Shown: positions 24,668-36,702, counted from the stretch's first letter. The stretch: DNA of 64,000 nt from Phytophthora hibernalis (GCA_012656075.1 JAAKBF010000233.1:1-64000), one strand, 5' to 3'. A program made the numbers and translations. The notes: a model not told the origin generated them from the letters alone.

Positions 24668-24693
24668 AACAGTGTTATTAAAATAACACTGTT
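24668..24693. repeat. Perfect 12-bp-arm palindrome
   Basis: aacagtgttatt is followed, after two bases, by its exact complement aataacactgtt. It lies between the TIR element and the alcohol dehydrogenase remnant, beside a short ATG frame (MASVRQNSPLGG..., from 24695) that ends near a GTAAGT...TTAG intron-like stretch (about 24782-24851). No function is assigned. Confidence 0.7.
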
Positions 24694-24889
24694 ATGGCTT
24701 CGGTTAGACAGAATAGCCCTCTTGGCGGTAAGGATGAGAGCCAACAGCCCTCTGGAAAGACGTCCGGTTTAAAACAGCTGTGTAAGTATTCAACCATATA
24801 TATATTAATGTAAGTATTGATAAAAGTCCATCTCATTCATCATTTCATTAGGTTGCACGATAATTACCAAGTGTTTCATTCAGCCATTT

Positions 24890-25670
24890 CAGCTGTCATG
24901 ACGAAACGCGAATGCTCCGACCCGCTGAAAGGAGACTGAAAGAAGGCAGCGGCTGGGGACCGACCTTTAGTACTGGGCCAGTACCCGTTGTGATGGGCGA
25001 CAAGATCATCGACGAAGTGACTACTGCCGGCCCGAGGGTGGTTAACATGACCGTGGGGACCACGTTGGTGCCACAACAAGGACGCTGACAAGTCGTGCCA
25101 GGACTGCTCCGACAAGGTGGATTCGTACTGCGAACGGGGTGTACTGACGTACAACGCCAAATGCCATGGCCTACGCTGGCTACGCCGCCTACATTCGTGT
25201 GGCGACCTTGGGCACCTGACCATCCCATTCATCCGCGCTCTGGGTGCTTGCCCATCAAGCATCAGCAGATCTTGGACTTGGGACCGAGGAGTTCTACGGC
25301 TTGAGCGATCCGGAAGACGCAAAGAAGGCTGCCAACTCGATGAACAGACCAGCCGGTTGATGCCAAGGATATGTCGTACAACACGTACTTGGGTCTGCTG
25401 CGCAGGCGCGGCGCGCTGGTGGTTCTTTGAGCCGCCAAACGACGAGATCGAGTTCCAGTCCATGTTCGTCGTGGCTCGCGGCGTCCATGTGGTGGACAGC
25501 CTCATGTCACCAGTGAAGACATCGAAGACATGATGAAGCTTGCGTCTGAGACGAACGTTCGTCTGATCGATCCAAAAATGCTGATGACCAAGGTAAACGA
25601 GGGCGTCACGATCATGCGTGAGGGTCATGGAAGTTGCCGTGTTGAACTAGACAGCTTCTTGACTGTGGTG
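24890..25670 (+). pseudogene. Zinc-dependent alcohol dehydrogenase (cinnamyl-alcohol-dehydrogenase-like) remnant
   Basis: Joining fragments from all three frames shows the order of a zinc MDR-family alcohol dehydrogenase. GDKIIDEVTTAGPRV and MTVGDHVGA correspond to the GHExVGxVxxxGxxVxxxxVGDRVG region. CQDCSDKVDSYCERG holds the structural-zinc cysteines, followed by LTYNAK and AYAGYAAYIRV. TEEFYGLSDPEDAKKAANS is the cofactor-domain stretch, and ASETNVRLIDPKMLMTKVN and EGVTIMREG give the C-terminal end. At least four frame changes and in-frame stops separate these pieces. No ATG-led N-terminus or catalytic GHE motif survives (GDK replaces GHE). This is much more decay than in the gene-dense half, so it is a real pseudogene. 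Confidence 0.75.
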
Positions 25671-25679
25671 ACTTAAAGC

Positions 25680-27098
25680 TAAATAAAAATGCTCATTAGG
25701 TAGTACGATATCTACTTAATTTCAGTCAGCAGACTGACGTTGCTCCGTAGATTTGTTGTCTGCCCTCCCTGCTAAGAATCGAGAGACTTCGGCTGGTGGA
25801 ATTTAGGGTGGCATGACCACAGGTTCTGCAGCCGATGCCGAGGACTGGATGTAGATGCTATCACACACGCAGCAGTAACCACTCATCACCCGCACGAGAC
25901 CCGCAAAGCACCCCGAAACGCACCAAGCGATCGTGATCTGTTTGGTCAAAAACGACACAGCCATTGAATTTTCGAATACATGCAGATCAACGACTTAAGT
26001 AAAACACGATTTTATGACGATCTAAAATTTATTATAATAAAATTAAAAATAATAAAATTAAAATAAAACTTAATAAAAATAAAGTTTTCAAATTTATATA
26101 AACCTTTTGATAAAAAATTCCAAATTAATAAAAAAAACGAACAATCCAGCTGCTACTGAACCTAAAAAAGGTAAAAAGGGCAAGTTGTACTTGAAAGATA
26201 GGGTAAGTCCTCTACCCTTCGAAAATGGTACCTGTTGGCAAGGTCAGTGTTCATAGCCGTTTGGAGTGGTGTCGACATCAACTCACCGCATCAGTCTCTC
26301 AACGGGCGGTCGCTGAGAGAAGCATGCGTGCAAAGCGCGCCTTAGTAAAAATCGTTTAATAAAGATACGTTTCTGTTTTTAAACAAACATATCGCTTGTC
26401 CGCGGACGTGAGAACACGCCCCGAGCTCTATCTACGCTTTCTATTGATGCTTATACCTTCCAGGGTCTTATTCCACGTCAAAGTTAGCCATCGTGCATAC
26501 TCATTTGACTCATGAGTAAGGTGTTTGACGCCTACCAAGATACTTACAAACGACTTGGAAAAATCGGTCGAGCGGACGAAGTTGTACGCAAAGTTGATCA
26601 TGCACCTGTTGTACTTGGAGTGCGCGAATCCTATTTTCTGAACCGTTGTAACGCGTACTTCGTACGCAACAAGACACATTGTGGAGGCAGGCTGCGCGTG
26701 GCATGTTCAAGAGCACCTTGACGGGATTGCGTCTGCTATCGATGACGGCGCAAAAGATCGCTTTGTATTGTCTCCAGCGGTGGAAGACCCGCCCCCTTGC
26801 TAGGAACTCCGTAATTTTGGTCATAGAGGTTACACTTGGGTTACGATAATGTGAAGTGCGTATGGTTCCACGACTTGACGAAATGCTTCGATCGCTTGAC
26901 AAATCGTCAAGATGAACAAATCAGCTCTAGGTCTGCTGGCTTGGATGCAATGTTCGACAGATCATATCTCAACCACTATTGGGTTTCCAGGGTACAGAAC
27001 CTACTCACTATGCTTAGAATTTGTGTTATTATTGCTCCATGTAATTAATGTCTGTACCAGTTAGATTTCAAAAATTGACTTTTGGTAGAAGAGCTATG
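25680..27098. other. Gene-poor spacer, unidentified
   Basis: It includes a very AT-rich stretch at about 25990-26150 (runs of aataaaattaaaa). Frames at 26510-26902 (minus) and 26836-27048 (plus) are short and match no family I can name; the minus frame reads GRVFHRWRQYKAIFCAVIDS and may be the relic of a larger coding sequence. No terminal repeats were found here. Confidence 0.45.
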
Positions 27099-27102
27099 TT
27101 AA

Positions 27103-28773
27103 CCCTTCTAGCTCCGTATTCTGTATCCTACAGAATAAGCGTTAGAACAGGGGTTTTTATCCAGCAAGCTTGAATGCATGATATCAGTCCGCATATAGAC
27201 TTTTGTATTAAATGAGGTCCGTACATATATCTTGTAGGATCGGTGCTGGATTGATAGCCGGGGATTCTTCAGTGGCAATAGAAAGGGTCATATAAATGGC
27301 CGACAGGTTTAACAAGAGCTCTTTCTTACTTTGCGTCTGCCACTCCATCACAAACCGTTTTACAAGACTGGATCAACAGTGATGGCGCGCGCTGTCAAAG
27401 TAAGGAGGCCCCTGAAAGATACAGGCCTCGTGAAGCACCGCCGCATGATACAAGGGGAGAGGACTAGAACACCCAAGGCGTGGTGTTGACGTTTGCGTTG
27501 GTAAGCGTTTAAATGTGGGCTATGAGGTTAGAACTAATGCTGTTATTGTATTACATGCTTATAGCATTCCAGCGACTGTCTGACCGCCTACAACGTCCTC
27601 CTCCGGTGCCTACAAGACTCGCCACACACTCTCAACCTCGTATCAGCAAAACATGCGTCGTATGCAGTGATTGGGGGCGGCGGTTACCTCCTTCTCTTCT
27701 TTTACGATGCCTGTGCCAACTAATGCGATCGCTGTTACGCTTCTGCGACCTACAACACCAAACTTTCCGATGTGCTTCCTGTATCGCCACTAAGAAACAC
27801 AATTGAAACCACGATTGGCTTGTTGGAGTGTGTCTACGCTCCAGTCCCCAACTCTATTATTGCTTTTGGCGGCAGCGTTAATTCTGAATGATACAGAAGA
27901 AGCTCAGGTAGAGTTGTATGTTATTCCGGATGATACAGAGGATATACGAAAATACAACATGGCCGTCACTAAGGGTACATCGTACATTGTATTTAACTAA
28001 CGAAGAAAGCAAGCACCAAATACGAACATGGACATCGAGGACTTGGTCTCTATACGAACCCCATGCAATAACGCGCATTAGACAAAATGGAGGCGTTCTA
28101 ATCATCGCAATATCAAACCAAGCGTCTCCAGTACCTGCGGAATGTCTTCTCAGCAATCGCAGAATCGAAGACAGGGTCTCTCGAGACGGGTTTCTTCTGT
28201 GCGTGTTGCGGCGACTTGTTCGAGGTCTTCGTGCCGCTCGCTGTCATGTACGTCTAGGAAAGATCACAAGGGAAACGAGGAGGAGGCGTCAGTCTAAGAT
28301 GTTAACTCTTCAATACAAACTGACCACTTCATAGATATGGCTGGTGTCTTCGAGCGCGCGCAGAGGAACAATCGCCCTATTCCTTCTCACTAATACCGTT
28401 AGTTAGGAACTGGGCGATTTTTCCTCTGCGCGCGAGCTGAGGCGGCCGCGTGGAGCCTTTAACGGATGGTCGGCGTCAACGCTGGATCACGATGGCCTCG
28501 TACCGAAATTGACGGGTATTGAAGCTCAGGAGGTTTTCGGCGGTGTGTTACGCTCGCGAGGGCCAATGATAGCTCATTATTTTTGCAGCTGGTGGGTACA
28601 CAGTTCATGTTTTGTCATCATTCGTAGCTGCTTTGTGCTAGAAGTGCACGATCGCTGTACAGTTTACCTGAAGGGGGCTACAATAGCATACTTTCGGCTG
28701 TTTTTAGAGCATACTATAACCAAGATTATTCCTTATTCTGTAAGATACAGAATAAGCGGCGGGGCATGAAGGG
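27103..28773. mobile_element. piggyBac-like element, 1671 bp, TTAA flanked
   Basis: The left end reads TTAA|CCCTTC and the right end GAAGGG|TTAA. The flanking TTAA copies lie at 27099-27102 and 28774-28777, the diagnostic target duplication of piggyBac transposons. Each end then carries a subterminal palindrome, tattctgtatcctacagaata at 27117-27137 and tattctgtaagatacagaata at 28734-28754. The interior contains only short frames (for example 27513-27806 and 27918-28334 plus), none with a recognisable DDD transposase, so it is probably a non-autonomous or internally decayed copy. Confidence 0.7.
28353..28436. repeat. GC-rich inverted repeat within the TTAA element
   Basis: gcgcgcagaggaacaatcgccc at the left side (about 28355-28377) pairs with gggcgatttttcctctgcgcgc at the right side (about 28412-28433), roughly 22-24 bp arms with one mismatch and a loop of about 35 bases. 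It could be a stable hairpin or the fused ends of a tiny nested element. Confidence 0.7.
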
Positions 28774-29048
28774 TTAAACAAACGCTAACGTATTTTGAAT
28801 TTTAAACTTAAAAGTTTGATTGATGTCAAGATAGTATCTTGAAGACACATAATTGAAGGCTTCCAGCGATACCATAAATAGAGTGAACGGTGCAGTAGAT
28901 CGCGTTCTTTTGGTAGGGATATCGATGTTTCGGAAACATGCTTCAGTGCTTCCCAGCAAAAATAGCCTGCCACCACATCCGAATAGACACCACCTTCACA
29001 ACGGTAAGAAGAGGTATAGACCTCTCCTCCCAGTTGGGTCTCGGGAAG

Positions 29049-31594
29049 ATGGAGGCTTCGCCGCCGCCGGGGATGGCGGTCTCCGGGCTCATGCAGCAAC
29101 TGAAAAGTGGGGAAATTTCCAAAATGCAGCTCTTCCAGCGGCTTGCCAAGCTTCAAGCAGCATCATGTACCGGTAGTTTTAATGTTGTGCCTCCTCCAAC
29201 TCCAACAACAGTGAACAATCAGGTGCCGTCACTAGTGACAAATGCAGACTTCAGGGAGTTCCCACAGGGACCCGGAGCAGATTCAACGCCAGCTTTCTCT
29301 CCAGCATTTTCATTCTCCATGGGTGGAAGCCGCTCACCTGCTACCATGGCGCCTCAGTTTAATGCTTCCCAACCGCCAGTTGCCCCTGCACAGTTTTCAT
29401 TTGGTGCTGCCGTGACGCCTATGCCTCAACCAATACCAACCACCGTCGGGGTCTCACGCTCCTTTTGATGCCTCCCGTACCAGACCAAGCCGCGATGATC
29501 TCCAAACCAGGTGCCACAATCGTGGAAAGTGACGCAGAATTCCTTGCGACGGGAGTATCACACGATAAGGCTAAGCGATTCAGTGTGCAAGAGTGGATGG
29601 CAAACAAGACGCGAGCTTCTGCCTCGAGCCAAGTGAGCAACGCACTGCGACTTCATTACCAACAGCAGGCTCAAGGACAGGCAGAAGATTTTCTTGTGAC
29701 GAATCCACAGTCGATGCCCTTCGATAGACGCGACGAAGATCTTCGCGATCCACTTGGGGTTGGTGCATATGATAGCAGCACATTTGCGCCATTTCCAGAG
29801 CACATGGAAGCATCATTGACAGGTTTCGCAGAAGCTGACGTTGATTTCTCGAGAGACCAAGACAGCAATCGACCCAGCTATTCATACACAGGACATGCAC
29901 AGCTTGTTGACGATTTTGGCTTTAACCACGGGGAAAGAGGAGGGGAACAGCAGTATCTCGACTTTACTGAGCAATTCCGTGACGAACTTGATGACGGTCA
30001 CACACGCAGCGGCAACAACGGGAGCAAAGGTGGTGTACCCGGAGGAAATAACAACACAGACGGGAAATTTCACGCACGTGTAACTCGCTGGAAGTCACAG
30101 AAGGATGCAATTCGAGAACAGATGAAGCAGCAAATATTGCAATCGGAACTCGACGAATGCACATTTGCACCTAAGATTAACCCGAAGTCCACTAAAGTTG
30201 TCGCGAAATTACGTGGGCGGCAGTCAGCGAGTGTTTCCAATCATGGTCTGGGCGTATTGCAAGCTGTCTCCGAACGATTGTATCAGGAAGCTGATAACTA
30301 CCGAATTCGAGAAGAGCTCGCGACAAAGCTGAAAGCTGATGAAGAGGCCGAGATCGAGCGCCAGTGTACATTTAAGCCAAAGATCAACCCCAGTGAGAAA
30401 GTGAAGGCCAAGTACATGGAAACAAAGACAGCTTCATCTCCATCGCTTACTGTAGCTTCTCGTGAGGCTGCAGCGAAGGAGTTAGCTGAGTGCACATTCT
30501 ACCCCAAAGTGAACGGGATTCGATCCGAGATGGTTTCTGCACAGCTTTATCTGCAACAGAATATTTATGATCGCTTGAGCAAACCTTGCTGTGGAGACTC
30601 TGACGACGGAAAATCCCCAACTAGAGGGCGTAGCGGCAGAAGGAGGAGCTTATCTCTGTTTGGTGATGACGATGACGAGGATAGGAACAACTTGGATGTG
30701 GATTCAATGCAATCAAGCCAAGACGACATATCGGTGAGACCTGGTGGCAAAAGTCTGCGTCGATCATTAACAGGTGCACGAGGGGGACAGGGACCCCGGT
30801 CTGTATGCACGGAGGAGGGCCAAGAGGGCAAAGAAGAACGGGCCCGCCAATTCAAAAACTTCATTGAGCGGCAAAAGTTTCACGAGCAGGCACGTCACAA
30901 GCGAATCGAGCTGACCAAGCAGCAGTTGACTCCAGGTTACAAGCCTACTATCAACAAAAAATCGCTTGCCATGATGGATAATGGCCGCAAGGGCGATTTT
31001 CTTGAGCGCATCTCTTCGTATGCGTTGCGTAAAGAGCACGACAACGTAAAAGAAGACCGTGCGATCGACGGTAGGTGATGATGCCGTTGCTTGCTTTTGT
31101 ATGGTTAGCCGTGACCAATGTCTCTTTATTTGCATGTTCAGGACCCAAATTGCACGTTCAAGCCGGCGATCAACCAGGCAAGCACAAAGAAAGCCCCGAT
31201 CCATCACGGAGCTTAGTCGTGGAGACCTGTTGCGTCGAGAAACATCACAGCGATTGATGAAGTTGAAAATGGAGCAGGAGGAAATGGCTGCATTGACCTT
31301 CCGGCCGCAGTTGAACCGTGTGTCGGAGCGTCACGAGGGACGACTGAAAATCCTCACGAACCCCGACACGTATCTGCAGCGCATCCAGCAGCAGAGTCAG
31401 GCTCACTCCATCAAACAGCGTCGAGCCATCCAAGAGAAGGAAATAGGCGAATTCGCCGAGTGCACTTTAAGCCGCGTACGATCGAGGCTCCCGCATACGT
31501 GCAGCGCATTGCCAGAAGTGTGTCACTCACAAAAGCTCTACGTTCCCAGCAGCAAGCAGCAGTTCGGGCGAGAGAGAAACCTGACTGGAAATAG
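29049..31594 (+). CDS. CTFxPKIN-repeat protein, function unknown
   Basis: Starts MEASPPPGMAVSGL at 29049. The protein is about 820 residues, Pro/Ser-rich and low-complexity at the N-terminus, then highly charged. The striking feature is a degenerate motif repeated at least seven times: CTFAPKINP, CTFKPKINP, CTFYPKVNG, GYKPTINKK, CTFKPAINQ, LTFRPQLNR and a final FKPRTIEAP, each separated by basic and helical segments. I associate such repeats with uncharacterised protist cytoskeletal or axonemal proteins, but cannot assign a role. A 96-bp intron (31046-31141, GTAAAA..TTCAG) joins in phase before DPNCTFKP. Frame shifts near 29450, 31190 and 31468 must be bridged; the first and last fit single lost bases. 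The stop at 31594 follows EKPDWK. The upstream end lies 275 bp from the TTAA element, so this is the first gene of the dense region. Confidence 0.7.
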
Positions 31595-32102
31595 TGCAGC
31601 CAGTAGAATGAACTCTAACGTCGAAGCCATTTGGTACCTTTTAGCTCAAAAATGGCCTCGACGCTCCAACAGAGCCACACAGGGCGGGTCTTGTGGCTAC
31701 TAGCAATGCAAATGTCCTAGCTAACACTGATTCTACAGTACTGCAATTCGTGCTGGACCAGCACCGTGCTGGGCCTTTGTGGACGAATCCAAACCGGCTA
31801 CGGTCGGGATTTTGCGTTTCCGGTGCAGGCAAGGAACCTGAGGTGATACGTTCGTGCTCGTGGGTAAATACAAATGCTACGTACAAGGGGAATACATGTT
31901 TGTTTCAGTAAATCGTATCGGAAGAAGAAGAAATATAGTTAAAGGATCCGTCTGATCAAACTCCCGACAGGATATCTATCTACTAACGTCCTTGTCCCTT
32001 TTCGATGTGGAGAGAGTATAAGAGCAACCCGCGTGACGAGCTCAAAAGCAAATGAGTGAAGTAGGCAGGAAACAGGCATGACAGCCACGTCCATCTGTCA
32101 CT
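31595..32102. other. Convergent intergenic region
   Basis: This region separates the 3' ends of the CTF-repeat gene (plus) and the phosphatase gene (minus). Open frames here are short and lack codon bias. No terminator-like structure is evident beyond general 3' UTR sequence. Confidence 0.5.
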
Positions 32103-33186
32103 TTACAGGAAGTACGGCACCAGCGCACGCTGGTTGAAGCCATCCGACGACTCGGCAACCTGAAACAGTAAGAAAAAACGCCCGTCAGACCATGTACACC
32201 GAAACAAATCCACTCAACGTCTTACCTCTCGGAACAGTTTGAAATCACGCTCGAGATTCTCGTCGAACGACAGGATGGCGGCCACATTACCGCACCGGTA
32301 ACAGTAGTTGGGCGCCGACCAGACCGTCACGAGGCTATTGTCAAACATGTACTTGTAGCCTTCCTGCACGAGCTGATGCGCACGACAGATGAGGTCGAGC
32401 CCGTTAATCTGGTTGAACTCCTGCGTGACCTTGGCGCCAAAGAGGTAGCCGGCTCCTCGCGGACTCATGGCCCACGTCTCAATGTCCTCGGGGTCGGACC
32501 ACATGAGGTCGCAGAACGAGCCTTCGTGGGGGATCTCCTGCTGACGCTCTATTGTCCGGATCTGGTCCAGCGTGCGCAGCTCTGGCGACAGGCCACCGTG
32601 CACGCACAGCACACGGCCGTCGATGATGGCGGCCAGATTGAGGTAGTCGAACACGTCCGTGCAGTACTTCCACGGGTTGGCGTTGCCGTACTTGCGCACG
32701 CACTCCTCGTAGAAGCCATAGACCTGCGTGATCTGCCGACACTCGTGGTTGCCGCGCAGAAGCGTAATGCGGTCCGGGTAGCGCGCCTTGAGGCACAGCA
32801 GCAGCTCGAACGTCTCCACGCTGTTGTGTCCACGGTCCACAAAGTCGCCCTACAATTGACAATAAAAGGTCAATCCCCTGTCGTTCTACCTTGGTAGAGC
32901 GAGCGAAGCCTACCATAAACACGTAGTTGGTGTCCTGGATGTCCCCACCACAGCGGAAAAGCTCCAGAAGGTCGAAGAACTGGCCGTGGATGTCTCCGCA
33001 GACTGTCACGGGGCTGCTCACGGGCTGCACGTTGGACTCCTCGATGAGCAGCAGCTTCACCATCTCGCACACCTGCTTCAGCTCCAGCTCCGTGAGCACG
33101 TGACCCTTGCGCAGGTTCTCGATCCACTGGTCGGGGCCGCTGCCGCTGCTCACGGGCTTGACCTCCTCCTCGTTCACGCTCGTCAT
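32103..33186 (-). CDS. PPP4C: Serine/threonine protein phosphatase catalytic subunit, PP4-like
   Basis: Three exons (33186-32914, 32849-32226, 32159-32103) with introns of 64 and 66 bp give 317 residues; PP4 catalytic subunits have about 307. All metal-binding and catalytic signatures of PPP phosphatases are present: VCGDIHGQ, GDFVDRGH, RGNHECRQITQVYGFY, CVHGGLSP and ICRAHQ. The C-terminus is PYFL, the carboxymethylation and regulatory-subunit tail shared by PP2A, PP4 and PP6. The N-terminal block ending EESNVQPV and the C-terminal stretch GNVAAILSFDENLERDF fit PP4 better than PP6 or PP2A. The start is the ATG of MTSVNEEEV. It is expected to work in nucleus and cytosol in DNA-damage and centrosome signalling with R2/R3-type subunits. 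It is divergently transcribed from the LRR gene 175 bp away. No frameshift is needed. Confidence 0.88.
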
Positions 33187-33361
33187 GCTTCCTTCGTTAT
33201 CAACAATAGACTGGACGTCGGTCTCCCCCTGTGTTTGTGTACACAATTTAAACACCAATGTTACGTTTTAACACATCAGATAGGAGTGATGGTCACTTCA
33301 ACTTTCCTTCCACATTTAGATATTACGGTAGCTCTGAAAATAAAGTTCAGATGACCGATGA
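33187..33361. promoter_or_regulatory. Short bidirectional promoter region with an Inr-FPR-like element
   Basis: Only 175 bp separate two divergent start codons. On the plus strand ggTCACTTCaactttcc (about 33291-33307) resembles the oomycete core promoter, an initiator (YTCANTYY) immediately followed by the flanking promoter region (CAWTTTNYY). It lies about 65 bp upstream of the LRR gene ATG. No TATA box is seen. The minus-strand equivalent for the phosphatase is weaker (ATCACTCC). Confidence 0.45.
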
Positions 33362-36300
33362 ATGACAGACGCAATGGGGACCAAGCAGCAGCCCGCACGA
33401 CCTCCGCATACCGGCGCAGTGAAGCCGTCGCCTCTAGCAGCGCGTGTGAGACGTAGAGAGAGCTCGTCCTTCCCTCGCGCGGACATCTGGAGCTGGACGG
33501 ACGATGGCGCCAAGGACGAGCTCATCGAGAGCATGTTGCGCGAATGTGTACCTTCTATAACAGCAATGACCAGCAATGCACCATTATCCGGCAACAACCG
33601 CTCGTTGCTGCTCTCCCAGCGCCAGAGACTCGTGACCGCTGGTCAACAGCAGTTAACAGGCCCACAAATGCCCAGGAGAACGCAGCAGACGAGGAACGAA
33701 CAGTCGTCTCCGACGTCGCAGCCCCCACCACAACTCCAGCCAATGTCCTCCAAGAACTTGGTGGCGATGGCGGCGGCTTCTACGGGGCAGGACGCGTGGA
33801 AAGCCTTTAGAGTCGCAAATCGTACCAACAACATTCTAGCCAAGACACGCAAAGTGATCAACATGTTGACACGACAGAATAGCTTGATGAAGAATGTGGG
33901 CGATGGAGATGTAAATGTAACGCAAGAGCCTGGTACTGCAACTGAGAATGAAGAGGATGCAGATGAAAATGAAAACGAAGAAGAGAGTGAAGAGGCTCGA
34001 GCGGCGGCGGTGGAGCAGGCTAAACTGATGGAGGCCAAGTCGAAGTTTCAACGAGAAGTGCTGGATGACGATGCTGCGGATACTGGTCGCGCAGATGGTG
34101 GCTCAAATGGCGCTGGCGATGTACAGAGTGGCTCCGAAGACTTTTGGAGACTCTACAAGAACAGTGCGACGTGCAAACCACCCGACTCAGCACGAGGTCG
34201 CTACATCTCAAACTGCCAAGGATCATCGCTGTTGGTACTACCTGTGCTCGACCTTAAGCGGCCGTCCAGGTATGAACGCGCAAATCAAGCACTGTGCTAC
34301 GATAATTACTACTTCGGGGATAAACGCGCAGTAGCGCTGGGTGATGCACTTCATTTGCTCCCTGTACCAGTGCAGGCACTGTCGATGAAGAACGTTGGTG
34401 TTTCTGGTAGTGGTTCATCCGCCCTCATAAGCGGCATACCCATGAAGCATTTGAAGCACCTTAACTTCTCAGAAAACCGACTAGGCACGAAGGGAATCCT
34501 CACTATTTACAAGACGTTGGAGAATCCGCAAATTCACCTGAAGTCGCTGAATCTGGGCAACAATCAGCTGGGCGACCAAGCAGTGAGAACCTTGATGCAG
34601 TGCTTGCTAAATCGTTGCACACTGGAGCACTTAGATCTTAGACGCAATCACATTTTCCACGCTGCAACTTCGATTGGAGAACTCCTGCGCATTACGACAC
34701 CACTCGCATCACTAAATCTATCGTGGAATAATATTCGTGGCAAGCCAGCGCAGCGTTTAGCACGATGTATGATGGAAAATTTGACACTTACGCATTTGGA
34801 CCTGTCGGACAACACACTGGGCAACAATGACGCTGATCTTGGCACGTGCTTGGCAACAAATAAGTCGTTGCGATATTTGGACATTTCGAATAACCACGTC
34901 CAGGCCAAGTCCGTATTGGTATATGTGAACGGCCTTCAGCAGAACATAGCTCTGGAAACCCTGGTAATTCGTGGCAATCCAATTGGCGTCTTGGGAGGGG
35001 AAGCAATTCTGCGCTCGATAGCTTCAGGGTCGATTTCGAAGTGCCAGATTGATATTGGTGATTGCAATTTGGAAATACTGGATAGCAATCTGGAGGGTAC
35101 AGTCTACGGTGGAGGCACTTTCAATTTGAATCTGAGTGAAAGATCTGACGGAATTTTGCTGAGGGAACTGTTACAGCTTGTGTGGAAAGGCAAAGCAGAG
35201 TCCGTGGACACCACGCACAATGGAGCGCCATTCAACTTCAACAGGAAAGATGAGAAAGCGATGATGACGTCAATTCCATCACAAGGGTATATGCAGGTAA
35301 AAGTCCAGCCAAGCTACGACCGGCACGAAGAGCTGATCTCCATAAGTGGCTTTGATAGAGTCGAAAGGCTGATGAGTCGGTCGTTCGGTCACTCGAACGA
35401 GTCTGCCAAGTTATTTTGCATCCGCATCTTGGCAGAGGAGTATACATTTACAGTGGCCGAGGCGAATACACTCTTGTCACTTTCGAGCCGCACACCTCCC
35501 AGGTAGAGAAGGCAAACGCTGCAGCTGCACTAATACCTCAAATCATTCAGACCCCGTCAATGCAAGCCAAAATTGCACCTGTCGCCACAGAGGAGATTTA
35601 CGACTGCGCTTCAATGGACACCCCCAACGAGTTTTCGAGGATAAAGACGCAGACGGAAAGATCGATGTGTGTGGTGATATCTGTGCAACAATTGGATTTG
35701 AGAATCTCTCTGACATTGAACAGAGCCACGTTGAGCAGAAAGTGGGAAAATGGGTTTCGTTTAACGTGCACAACCCGAGTGGGAGGTATCAACTAAACAT
35801 GGCGAACTCAATTGATCGCCGTATTCTCATGCGGATTCTGGAAGTAAACAAGACAGAGCGAAAAATGAGGCAGCAGCTGAAGTTAATGGACACCTCGCAG
35901 CATGGTTTAGTAGCACAGCCGCTTCAAGGCGGATTTCGGAATATGCGGCTGAACCACTTGGCAATCGTAATGGGGAGCAACTGGCAATTTCCACGCATGG
36001 GAATTTTTGAGTTCGATTTTGTCATGACGCGACGGCCATACATAATTTGTACGGCGCTCAATGACAGCGCGTTTGAGCAGTTTCTGAAAGAGTTCAAGCA
36101 GTTGCAAGTGACGGCTGAAATGAAGCTTGTCGGATTGCGCTCCATTTCAACGCTGTACTATTTCACGTGTAATCAGACACAGCGCATCATGGAACACTTC
36201 GGCACGTTTGAGCGCGAACCAACCACGGGTTGTCTATTTCGCGGTGAAGTGTTCATCGTGCTGTTCAGCAGAATTGTTGACGAATGGAACCTGAGCGAGA

Positions 36301-36701
36301 CACTGTCGTTGCTGGATCTCACCACGAAAACGCAGGTGCTGGATCGACTGGGTGTGTTGAACTGCTTCCACCCGCTGCAGCAAATCGAAACGTACAGGCT
36401 GCTACAGTTAAACGTGTTTGACCATCGCCAAGTGATTTTGCTGCTCATCAAGTTGGCATCAAGTGGCGAGGCAGAACTAACGAACGCCCAGCTCAATGGA
36501 GACGCAATCGAGTCTGATGTGTGGAAAGTTTGGACAAGTGACGATAAGCTGCCTGCCCAGGGTGTATTGAGCTGTTCAATGCGCGCGGTGAACGCAGTAC
36601 AATCAGATACTCAATTACCACCGACAAGTGTGCGCAAGAAACTTCTGCAGTCTTTATTGTTCAAGCTGAAGGATAAAGCCCATGAACTGACATTGCTATA
36701 G
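33362..36701 (+). CDS. Leucine-rich repeat protein with long C-terminal extension
   Basis: Starts MTDAMGTKQQ and is about 1,110 residues once two lost bases are allowed for (near 35455 and near 35610; both shifts have the sign of a missing base). The N-terminal 330 residues are disordered, with an acidic run around 190-220 (ENEEDADENENEE). Residues about 355-560 are ribonuclease-inhibitor-type leucine-rich repeats, for example HLKSLNLGNNQLGDQAV, LEHLDLRRNHI, LASLNLSWNNIRG and LRYLDISNNHVQ. Downstream is an EF-hand-like loop DKDADGKIDV and then a conserved-looking region I do not recognise (MANSIDRRILMRILEVNKTE, GSNWQFPRMGIFEFDFV). No signal peptide or membrane segment is seen, so it is a cytosolic scaffold-type LRR protein. 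Its stop is separated by one base from that of the CDKAL1 gene on the other strand. Confidence 0.75.
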
Positions 36702-36702
36702 A

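Noticed and set aside
18203..29048. RXLR or CRN effector genes in the repeat-rich region
   Set aside because: No ORF combines a signal peptide with RXLR-dEER or LFLAK-type motifs.
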